From: a virus
DNA: 64,000 bases
Direction: 5' to 3' (one strand)
Virus record (IMG/VR): IMGVR_UViG_3300035181_000829
Span: 1-64,000 of that record
Positions 57,877-64,000 of the stretch are shown here, piece by piece. Each line of letters opens with the position of its first letter. Within the stretch, counting starts at the first letter, position 1. The notes under the pieces are model-generated. The model did not search any database, was not told the DNA's origin, and was given only the letters and a program-made list of their open reading frames with translations. The translations under genes were made by a program, and so were the position numbers.

Positions 57877-58398
57877 TCAGCCTGCTTTGTCGCGGCAGAC
57901 TTGGAGCGCATTCGAGTAGGCTACAGGGGAGTCGAACTCACTTACACGGCAGATGAATGCAATCTGGTGGACGATCAGGCGAACAGCCGGATCAGTGTCC
58001 TGCTGCACGCCTTCATCCAAACACTCTTTACATGCGGCGACGAGCGAGCGGGCCATGCCGATGGGGTTGACCGCGCCTTCTTGGATCAGCGCTGCATCCT
58101 TGAATCGCTGCGGCATTCCTGCCATGTATACACCCCAGATACGGGGGTAATGGTGCGCGATTTCAGTTGGCAGCATCTCACCAAGTGTGGTTTCCCACAT
58201 TTCGGCTTCCTCCATGAACATTTTCTCATGTTCATCAGTCTCCATGATGTTCCCGGTGATCATCATCACTGCGGAAGAGAGGGTGACCGACTTCGCCGTG
58301 GTCAGCCGACGAACGGTCGATGGTTCGGGCGCCGGTTGCCCGTAGTTCATGTGACCCGCGATTGCCGCGAGGATTGTCAACGTTTTCTTGTCGTCCAT
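57877..58398 (-). CDS. Unknown helical protein
   Basis: 173 residues from ATG 58398 (MDDKKTLTILAAIAGHMNYG). The longer upstream frame is a shadow of the next gene. Methionine-rich helices (METDEHEKMFMEEAEMWETTLGEML). Unassigned. Confidence 0.5.
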   Translation of the reverse strand: MDDKKTLTILAAIAGHMNYGQPAPEPSTVRRLTTAKSVTLSSAVMMITGNIMETDEHEKMFMEEAEMWETTLGEMLPTEIAHHYPRIWGVYMAGMPQRFKDAALIQEGAVNPIGMARSLVAACKECLDEGVQQDTDPAVRLIVHQIAFICRVSEFDSPVAYSNALQVCRDKAG

Positions 58399-58402
58399 GT
58401 CA

Positions 58403-58747
58403 CTACTCCGTGAAACAAAGGTCAAAGCCATAGTAAGGTTCCGTGAAGCCCCAAGGGCCGGTGATCTGAAACGAGGCGGCGGTGGCCCACTCAAACGGGC
58501 CAGCTTCCCACGATACGCAGTGCTGCGCGTAGCCGTGTGGCTTCGACTCTGGTTTGTGCCAGTATACTTCACTGTTGGGGTCTTGCCCCACAGCGGCGGA
58601 AACTTTACGCAAGGCGAGGTAGGTTTGCTCCGCTGCCTCTGCGATGGTTTTGCAAGACTTCGGGTCGAAGTCAAGCACGGCGAAATCATAGAGACGGTCA
58701 TAGCCGATGGCGGGATCGAACCGAAGTTCCTTGATCTTGACAGGCAT
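58403..58747 (-). CDS. Unknown protein
   Basis: 114 residues with AAACGGAGC upstream. KTIAEAAEQTYLALRKVSAA helix and aromatic C-terminal strands (GPWGFTEPYYGFDLCFTE). Unassigned. Confidence 0.5.
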   Translation of the reverse strand: MPVKIKELRFDPAIGYDRLYDFAVLDFDPKSCKTIAEAAEQTYLALRKVSAAVGQDPNSEVYWHKPESKPHGYAQHCVSWEAGPFEWATAASFQITGPWGFTEPYYGFDLCFTE

Positions 58748-58805
58748 ATTGGTTGCTCCGTTTATATGCGCGTGCTTATAGGCTAGCTGCTTGCCTCGTC
58801 CGTTG

Positions 58806-58815
58806 CAATCGATTA
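58806..58815. repeat. Palindrome variant CAATCGATTA
   Basis: One mismatch to the core; 59 bases upstream of the start at 58747 and overlapping the stop of the gene at 58813. Confidence 0.7.
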
Positions 58816-59094
58816 TAGCGTCTCATTGTAGCCTGCCGCGTAGATTGTGCGCGCATACTCAACGAGCACATCGATGCGTTTGATCATCTCTTGGAAGGTG
58901 GCAATATCTTCCATTCGCGCGTTCCAGCCGTTCTGCGCAGTTTGGTAGTTGCGACCATGCAGAACATCTCTGTAGATAATATTCATGGCCGCTCGGCAGG
59001 TAGTGGTAGCTTCTAGAAGAAGGTGCGCCGCGCAGCTAAAATCAGCAGTGGTGTTGCCATTTAGCTTTGGGCGCGCATTGATATTGACCTGCAT
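58813..59094 (-). CDS. Unknown helical protein
   Basis: 93 residues with AACGGAG upstream. Helical (FSCAAHLLLEATTTCRAAMNII, ARMEDIATFQEMIKRIDVLVEYARTIY). Unassigned. Confidence 0.5.
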   Translation of the reverse strand: MQVNINARPKLNGNTTADFSCAAHLLLEATTTCRAAMNIIYRDVLHGRNYQTAQNGWNARMEDIATFQEMIKRIDVLVEYARTIYAAGYNETL

Positions 59095-59099
59095 TAACG

Positions 59100-59552
59100 T
59101 TACTCCGTTGCGGTTGAATTAAGGAAATCGTTCAACCGTGCCAGTGTCAGTTCTTTCCCGAGAATGATCTTGGCGAGGGCTTCACGTTCCTTCCGCAGAA
59201 GCCCGTAGGTTGTGATGACGATTGCGTCATCAGGCGGTGCCTTACCATCGTCCGTTGGTGCCAGCAGCTTGAAGATGGACGCCCGCAGTATCGCGGCCAG
59301 AACCTTATCGCTGACGGCCTTTATGTCAACATCGACGGTATGCGGTTCTTTCTTGGGCGCTTTGACCTTGGGTTCTTCCGCCTTTATGGTAAACCCTTTC
59401 TCAGTCGCAACAGCAATAATCTTCTGGATCGCAAGGCTCTTGGCTTGGGATACCTTACGAATGTCTGCCATTGTAAGGTAACCAGCGGCGTCGAACTTGC
59501 TCCGCAAAGCTTTCACGATTTCTCGTTGTCGTGTCGATGTGAGTTCCATCAT
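59100..59552 (-). CDS. Unknown protein, possible DNA-binding helices
   Basis: 150 residues from ATG 59552 (MMELTSTRQREIVKALRSKF). AAGYLTMADIRKVSQAKSLAIQKIIAVATEKGF is helix-turn-helix-like, followed by a lysine-rich linker (EEPKVKAPKKEPHT). Candidate small regulator. Confidence 0.5.
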   Translation of the reverse strand: MMELTSTRQREIVKALRSKFDAAGYLTMADIRKVSQAKSLAIQKIIAVATEKGFTIKAEEPKVKAPKKEPHTVDVDIKAVSDKVLAAILRASIFKLLAPTDDGKAPPDDAIVITTYGLLRKEREALAKIILGKELTLARLNDFLNSTATE

Positions 59553-59553
59553 T

Positions 59554-59805
59554 TCAAAAGTATACCCGCCGCGTGTCGTCGTCAGGGTTGGGTGCCATCT
59601 TGTCGTAGTCGAAGGACCATGCTTGCGGAGCCTCTGCCTTGCCGATGTAGCGAAAGCCCCTGTAGCGCCCGCGCTGATGCAGGATGCTTTCAACAAAGCT
59701 GGTGATAGACCTCCTGTAGAGAATCGACTCCGGCGACGATCCAGCCAGCGAGAGGTTCATCTTTTCGATAAGAAGGTCGAGAGAGACAGTCTTATTCTTT
59801 GCCAT
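59554..59805 (-). CDS. Small unknown protein
   Basis: 83 residues (VSLDLLIEKMNLSLAGSSPE, FVESILHQRGRYRGFRYIGK). AGGAGCAATC upstream. Unassigned. Confidence 0.5.
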   Translation of the reverse strand: MAKNKTVSLDLLIEKMNLSLAGSSPESILYRRSITSFVESILHQRGRYRGFRYIGKAEAPQAWSFDYDKMAPNPDDDTRRVYF

Positions 59806-59814
59806 GATTGCTCC

Positions 59815-60159
59815 TTAGCCTACTCGGGGCCATACGATTTCCGGCATGACGTAGCCCGCGAAGATGCCACGATGTTCCTCCGAAAGCTTCTTGAGCTTCG
59901 CGCGGTTTTCATCATTCAACGCATTCGCAACCACGCGATATGCGCTGGCAGTGAAGGTATCCACCATGAGCGGCCCGCTGGGAAATTCCCATCCTTCGGT
60001 ATGAAACCCTTTGTGAAATTTCCACTCCCCGTCGATGAACCCACCTTCTACGGGCCACACGTAGCCAGTGTAGTCGGACTGTGCCATGAGTGCTTCATGG
60101 GAGAAGACGGTGATGAGCCGTCCGCCTTTGTCTTTCCATGTGTGTGTTGTTTCGGTCAT
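59815..60159 (-). CDS. Small unknown protein
   Basis: 114 residues from ATG 60159 (MTETTHTWKDKGGRLITVFS). Aromatic and beta-rich (GYVWPVEGGFIDGEWKFHKGF). Overlaps the previous gene. Unassigned. Confidence 0.5.
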   Translation of the reverse strand: MTETTHTWKDKGGRLITVFSHEALMAQSDYTGYVWPVEGGFIDGEWKFHKGFHTEGWEFPSGPLMVDTFTASAYRVVANALNDENRAKLKKLSEEHRGIFAGYVMPEIVWPRVG

Positions 60160-60509
60160 CTCTGTCCCTCTGCTCTGTCGTGGATCGGAATGGCAACGCG
60201 CATCTTCACCCCGCACAATTTTTCAACAAGCTCTCCAAATCGACTGTCGCTGCAATCGACGTAGTTGCCGCCGAACATCGTCCACTTATCGCTCGCAAGG
60301 TCGTCCTCGGCGATGGCGTGAACAACCGTGAACCCGCAGAGGTTCACGGCGACAAGTCTTACCGCCGGGCAACTTGGACTTGGATGAAATGGGCCGTCTG
60401 CGTTCGTAATGCAGCAGGTGACGAAACGGCTGGACCACCCGTTGAGGGTTGTGTCAACTCGTTTGTCGCGCATGTCCTTGTGCGAAAGCACATTAGCAAT
60501 AAGTCCCAT
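60156..60509 (-). CDS. Small unknown protein
   Basis: 117 residues from ATG 60509 (MGLIANVLSHKDMRDKRVDT). AACGGAGCC upstream. A degenerate palindrome (TGCAATCGACGTAG) lies inside at 60251. Unassigned. Confidence 0.5.
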   Translation of the reverse strand: MGLIANVLSHKDMRDKRVDTTLNGWSSRFVTCCITNADGPFHPSPSCPAVRLVAVNLCGFTVVHAIAEDDLASDKWTMFGGNYVDCSDSRFGELVEKLCGVKMRVAIPIHDRAEGQR

Positions 60510-60536
60510 GCTAGGCTCCGTTGGGTAGTTGCTATG

Positions 60537-60546
60537 CAATCGATTG
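60537..60546. repeat. Dispersed palindrome CAATCGATTG (intergenic)
   Basis: TATG-core-TAGGG, 28 bases upstream of the start at 60509. Confidence 0.9.
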
Positions 60547-60583
60547 TAGGGGATTGCCAACTACGGCGCTATAATAAAGCGCG

Positions 60584-60943
60584 CTACTTACCTAGGTATT
60601 TGCTTCTGTCGTCAAGGATTTGATTCGGCAATTCGTGCAGCTTACCTAGGTGCTCCCACTGCACCATTATGTATACGCCCTTGAATTCCAGATACGTAAC
60701 ATCATCGAACGTAAGTATATAGGAAGCTAGCGCGCGTGCGTTTTTGGTCATGCTCTTGGTGATTGGACGTTCACCTTCCGTAGTATCCCACACATCTTTG
60801 AAGAACAGGTTGCGTTTCGGCGTGAACACGATGCTGAATGACTTGCCCCATTCAGTAAGATGATGTGTCCAAACTTCTTGCCGAAACGCATGGTAGTTCT
60901 TTGGCCGTGGCCTGATTATGTCGGAAGGCCGGATGATACTCAC
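60584..60943 (-). CDS. Unknown protein
   Basis: 119 residues with GTG start at 60943 overlapping the previous stop (GTGA). Alpha-beta (KSFSIVFTPKRNLFFKDVWD, VTYLEFKGVYIMVQWEHLG). Unassigned. Confidence 0.5.
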   Translation of the reverse strand: MSIIRPSDIIRPRPKNYHAFRQEVWTHHLTEWGKSFSIVFTPKRNLFFKDVWDTTEGERPITKSMTKNARALASYILTFDDVTYLEFKGVYIMVQWEHLGKLHELPNQILDDRSKYLGK

Positions 60944-61413
60944 GGCGCTGTAACCTTGTCGAAGGCTTCCTGAGCCGCAGCTTGCATGATGTAAGTGTCA
61001 ACGAGTCGCCATGCCAACGAGGGTGGTGTATCTTCGAGCATGTTGACGGTAACGACATGGTAAAGATGACGACTGCCATGCGTATCGCCCGTTGACTCGC
61101 CCGTTGGGCCAAAGATCGCGCAAAGTGTGAACGTGTTCGGCATCACCTTCCATGCAGACGCCTTGATGAATGGGGTGCCACGGTAATGCGGAATCGGGAA
61201 AAACTGCGTTTGGCCGAACACCTCGTCATCATCCTCGCCAACGAGATAATCGCTTTTGTTCGGATTGCCCTTCATCGGGCGAAGGAGGGCTTTGAAACCA
61301 TCCGGGCCGCGAACGAACCGCACAATACGGCTCGGCCCTGTCATGGTCGGCACATTCGAGTAGCGGTGAAAAATAACATCGCTAACCGTCAGATCGGTAA
61401 AGTTCTTGCGCAT
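60940..61413 (-). CDS. Unknown protein
   Basis: 157 residues (MRKNFTDLTVSDVIFHRYSN, GPSRIVRFVRGPDGFKALLRPMKG). Beta-rich N-terminal half. Unassigned. Confidence 0.5.
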   Translation of the reverse strand: MRKNFTDLTVSDVIFHRYSNVPTMTGPSRIVRFVRGPDGFKALLRPMKGNPNKSDYLVGEDDDEVFGQTQFFPIPHYRGTPFIKASAWKVMPNTFTLCAIFGPTGESTGDTHGSRHLYHVVTVNMLEDTPPSLAWRLVDTYIMQAAAQEAFDKVTAP

Positions 61414-61743
61414 CGTTTAGCCCCGCGTGTTTGCTACTCGCATATATTAGCACGGAAGCACTATCGATGCAATCGATTGTAACGTTACTATTTACGCGGT
61501 TTACTGCCTAAAAGTTTCATTAGCAATTCGCTTTTCTCCGCGCGATGAACAGGTGTCACCTTCTTATGCTAAACTGGCCTTGGAGGAACCAAACAAAGCG
61601 AGTATCAACATTGATAACATCTTGCTATCCATTATCAGTTTCTTCCGCGTTTACTACATCATGAGTTATCAAAATTCATTAACTATCCATCTTCTACGCT
61701 TTTTGGCACATCGTCATTGGTTACAAAAAACCATTAACTAATA
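61414..61743 (-). promoter_or_regulatory. Leader region of 61.4-61.7 kb
   Basis: No gene is seen. A palindrome at 61470-61479 is doubled on its left by a second ATCGAT (CTATCGATGCAATCGATTG). Variant dodecamers GGATAGTTAATG (61677-61688) and TTAGTTAATG (61732) lie near its right end, matching the leader layout seen at 45-50 kb. Confidence 0.5.
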
Positions 61744-62190
61744 TCAAATATCAGACATTGCCTTGTCGAGAATCTTGTAAAATTTGCTGGCACCATCTAT
61801 ATCGCAGCCAATTGTCGATTCGATCTGTCTGGCGTTGAAGAAAAGCGTGTCTAGCACGTAAGCACGATGTGTGCCTTCGGTGGGTTTGAAGCGTCCGCTT
61901 GTAACGCATTTCATTGCACCAAGCAATGCTGTCTCAAGCTGAAACTTCATAACTCTGCGCCCTACCTTGATGCGTTCATGGTTCACTACCCGCAGCATCT
62001 CTTGCATGACGTTCTCTGGCTGTCTGTCAAGGTAATGCGAAATTACTTGTGCGATGTGCTGGATAGTCGGATTGTTTTCCGGCTTCTCGCCGTTGCGAAT
62101 GGCGATTTCTTTAATGATGATGGCAAGAATAATAAGGCCGAGAATGAACCGACATTCCGTTTTGCGCTCGGGTGATAGCTGGGTTTTCAT
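61744..62190 (-). CDS. Unknown membrane-associated helical protein
   Basis: 148 residues from ATG 62190 (MKTQLSPERKTECRFILGLI), with one hydrophobic segment (CRFILGLIILAIIIKEIAI) and then helices (YLDRQPENVMQEMLRVVNHERIKVG). Unassigned. Confidence 0.5.
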   Translation of the reverse strand: MKTQLSPERKTECRFILGLIILAIIIKEIAIRNGEKPENNPTIQHIAQVISHYLDRQPENVMQEMLRVVNHERIKVGRRVMKFQLETALLGAMKCVTSGRFKPTEGTHRAYVLDTLFFNARQIESTIGCDIDGASKFYKILDKAMSDI

Positions 62191-62212
62191 GGATGATGTG
62201 TGCCGCGCGCTG

Positions 62213-62222
62213 CAATCGATTG
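62213..62222. repeat. Dispersed palindrome CAATCGATTG (intergenic)
   Basis: GCTG-core-TAACG, 23 bases upstream of the start at 62190 and flanked by GCGCG on both sides. Confidence 0.9.
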
Positions 62223-62240
62223 TAACGCGCGGCACGCTCC

Positions 62241-62567
62241 TTATTCGTCGGTATGTTCGATGGGGGTCGGGTGCTCGGCGTAGAAGTCAGGATCGACGCG
62301 CGGGTGCATTTCCCCGAGAGCCTGTTGCTCGACTTCGGCGAAACTCACTTCCTTGTGGGCTTTCGCTTCTTCGAGCGTTTGGTAAAGCTCGACCGCGTAT
62401 TCCGTGCTGACCGAAAGATCATACACGCCATATCCCGTTGTGATCGGCGGATCATTTTTGGGATTCAAAGCGACGATCTTTTCCCTCGTCGTCTGCGTCG
62501 GGTAGTAGTGAAACTCGCTATCGATCGTCACGCGATAGAAGTCTCCAAGCGAGATAATCAGTGGCAT
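62241..62567 (-). CDS. Unknown acidic protein
   Basis: 108 residues. ATG 62567 is preferred because AAAGGA lies six bases upstream; ATG 62570 is possible. Sequence MPLIISLGDFYRVTIDSEFH and EVEQQALGEMHPRVDPDFYAEH. Unassigned. Confidence 0.5.
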   Translation of the reverse strand: MPLIISLGDFYRVTIDSEFHYYPTQTTREKIVALNPKNDPPITTGYGVYDLSVSTEYAVELYQTLEEAKAHKEVSFAEVEQQALGEMHPRVDPDFYAEHPTPIEHTDE

Positions 62568-62578
62568 CATGTATCCTT

Positions 62579-63010
62579 TCATAGATCAAAGATGCGGAAG
62601 TCTGGGACACTTTTCAAACGTTGTATGGTGAGGAACGAGTAGATCATCAGGCACCGCATCGCCGGATTGGAGTGTATCAAAACCATACCGCGTTGCTGTG
62701 TATAGTTCAAGACATGAGTTGCACGGATCAAGACATGCTGCGTATTCACGACCGGCTCGAACTCGTTCGCGATCCGCAAGTCTTGCCCTTGCACGAAGTA
62801 GTGCTTCTGTAAGAGGCCGCTCTTGATGAAATTGTCTGTGAATAGCTCCGTTGGCATAAGCTTGTTCGGCGATATATAATCTCTTACAATTCGTAGGCGG
62901 AAGTCAAAAGGCCACTTTGCGGTATCTGGTGGAGTTCGGACATTGATTATCCCATCCTCCACGAAGACGTATGTAGATTGCTCAAGATCACTTCTCTTGC
63001 GAATAGCCAT
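62579..63010 (-). CDS. Unknown protein with MAIRKRS start
   Basis: 143 residues. MAIRKRSDLEQSTYVFVEDG shares the basic opening of several structural-module proteins. Beta-rich (LIRATHVLNYTQQRGMVLIHSN). Unassigned. Confidence 0.5.
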   Translation of the reverse strand: MAIRKRSDLEQSTYVFVEDGIINVRTPPDTAKWPFDFRLRIVRDYISPNKLMPTELFTDNFIKSGLLQKHYFVQGQDLRIANEFEPVVNTQHVLIRATHVLNYTQQRGMVLIHSNPAMRCLMIYSFLTIQRLKSVPDFRIFDL

Positions 63011-63028
63011 TGGACCCCACCGTTTCGC

Positions 63029-63478
63029 TTAGAACCTGAACTCCGGTTCGTCGTTAATGAGTGACGCTTTTTCCCGCGCAAGCTGCAACAGCGCGCCGAC
63101 GATTGCAGCGTTGATATTTCGGCCCGGAAAAAGCGAAGTTACCTTTTCCCCGCGCTCGTAGACAAGAGCAACGGCAACAATGGCATCTGGCATGAAGTCG
63201 AAATCGCCGACCGGCCACTGATGCGATTTCGGGGTGATCGCAAGCATGTCAAACCCCATCGCGAGAGGAAGCAATGTGAAATTCACGTTGATGTTCATCG
63301 CTAACGACACATTGTAGAGTGGCGATAGTTGCAGATACTCCGAGATGATTTCCTGAAACAGAAGATCGAAGGTCGGATCATCAAATGCTTCCTGTATAAC
63401 GCAGGATAGCATTTCTTCGATTCGGGCGTCGATTACCTGATCATCGACAAGTTTGATGTAAGGCCTGCTGTAGTCCAT
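63029..63478 (-). CDS. Unknown protein
   Basis: 149 residues from ATG 63478 (MDYSRPYIKLVDDQVIDARI), chosen for AGAGGGG upstream and its place directly after the upstream stop. Alpha-beta (PLYNVSLAMNINVNFTLLPLAMG). Unassigned. Confidence 0.5.
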   Translation of the reverse strand: MDYSRPYIKLVDDQVIDARIEEMLSCVIQEAFDDPTFDLLFQEIISEYLQLSPLYNVSLAMNINVNFTLLPLAMGFDMLAITPKSHQWPVGDFDFMPDAIVAVALVYERGEKVTSLFPGRNINAAIVGALLQLAREKASLINDEPEFRF

Positions 63479-63486
63479 TTGCCCCT

Positions 63487-64000
63487 CTAATACCACATTG
63501 AATCTGTGTGCGCCCACAACCATTTTGGAATCCACTTGGCATCCCCCCACTTGCAATCGATTGTAGCGTGTTGGCGGAACGCTAAATGACGCCATGCAAC
63601 GCCATGATACGCTCCGCAGTAACGAAAGTCTATATCCGTCTGATCCGCGCCGGGCCTTAATTGGATTGCCCCATATTGGCGCATTTTCGCCTTACCCTCC
63701 CACGTATGGTTGTCGTTAGCATATAGTGGAACCCGCCGCAGGTCCGCTAGCGGGGCGCGATAGCGTGTAGGGTTGTTTATTAGCCGCTTGTGGTCCGTTG
63801 GCGCTAGGCTACGCACCGTTGCGGCGCTTTCCCCGCTTAGGGCATCCGCAAGCGCGTTTATCTCGTGGTAGCCGGGGGCACCGTAGTTCTTGTTGCGTTC
63901 GGTTAGCAAGCCGACAAGCTGCATGGCATAGTCGTGATCTACCTCGAATTTATTCGGGTGTTCTCCGTTAAGCACGTCGATCAACACGTTGTAGATTTGC
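63487..64000 (-). CDS. Unknown protein, 5' end probably outside the window
   Basis: The frame is open to the window edge (QIYN before the first in-window ATG at 63987) and no ribosome site precedes that ATG, so the gene likely starts beyond 64000. LVGLLTERNKNYGAPGYHEINALADAL is helical. The palindrome at 63554-63563 is read as ATIDCKWG. Confidence 0.5.
   Translation of the reverse strand, partial: QIYNVLIDVLNGEHPNKFEVDHDYAMQLVGLLTERNKNYGAPGYHEINALADALSGESAATVRSLAPTDHKRLINNPTRYRAPLADLRRVPLYANDNHTWEGKAKMRQYGAIQLRPGADQTDIDFRYCGAYHGVAWRHLAFRQHATIDCKWGDAKWIPKWLWAHTDSMWY

Noticed and set aside
61553-61741. 62-residue plus-strand frame in the 61.5 kb leader
   Set aside because: Covers the dodecamer elements of a minus-strand leader and has no ribosome site.
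3856-63563. Palindromes as simple restriction or methylation sites
   Set aside because: Selection covers 16-18 bases, far more than a ClaI-type ATCGAT, and other ATCGAT sites without the flanks also occur. Methylation may still happen but does not explain the extended symmetry.
3856-63563. Palindromes as intrinsic terminators or cyanobacterial HIP1
   Set aside because: The stem would be only 5-9 base pairs with no loop or U-run, and true terminators are separate. HIP1 is GCGATCGC, a different sequence.
1-64000. tRNA, rRNA, integrase or insertion sequences
   Set aside because: I looked for cloverleaf-like segments, transposase motifs and integrase residues and saw none; a dedicated scan would be needed to exclude them fully.

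Overview
The window reads as one half or less of a tailed double-stranded DNA phage genome of siphovirus type. Every gene I can support lies on the minus strand, so transcription runs from base 64000 towards base 1. The head, neck and tail genes are recognisable in the usual order. No replication, integration or lysogeny genes and no tRNA are visible. The tail-tip block (DUF2460, DUF2163, NlpC/P60 and tail hub) matches the order found in gene transfer agents and siphophages of Alphaproteobacteria. A DUF6915/DUF6878 pair in the accessory region also fits that group. An alphaproteobacterial host is therefore my inference, not something proven here.

Layout in the direction of transcription. From 64000 to 44300 there is a long strip of about 45 small genes, mostly without recognisable families, probably early or accessory functions. 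It contains conserved leader cassettes (operator-like palindrome, small GC hairpin, AACGGAGC Shine-Dalgarno), intrinsic terminators, a repeated GGGTAGTTAATG element and an AT-rich region near 49.9-50.6 kb with three tandem promoters. From 44000 to 39500 come further small genes, an HU-like protein and a GH108 endolysin. From 39400 to 34300 are three unassigned or regulatory genes, a SLOG-fold protein, a GT-B glycosyltransferase and a ParB-like protein. From 34300 to 24300 lies the packaging and head module: small and large terminase, two paralogous zinc-ribbon proteins, portal, XkdF-like protease, scaffold-like protein and HK97-fold capsid. From 24200 to 5900 come neck proteins, tail tube, tail assembly chaperones with a -1 frameshift, tape measure and the tail tip. 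From 5850 to 1 are small membrane proteins, a holin-like fusion, minor structural proteins, a DUF3380 muramidase endolysin and the start of an Rz-like spanin.

The most striking signal is a palindrome, consensus YTRCAATCGATTGYAR. Its 10-base core CAATCGATTG occurs 25 times exactly, against about 0.06 expected by chance in 64 kb, plus many one-mismatch copies. It lies both between genes and inside genes, where it is usually read as the peptide LQSIA or LQSIV. It behaves like a genome-wide protein-binding site, comparable in distribution to phage stoperators or ParB/Noc-type sites. I cannot say which protein binds it.
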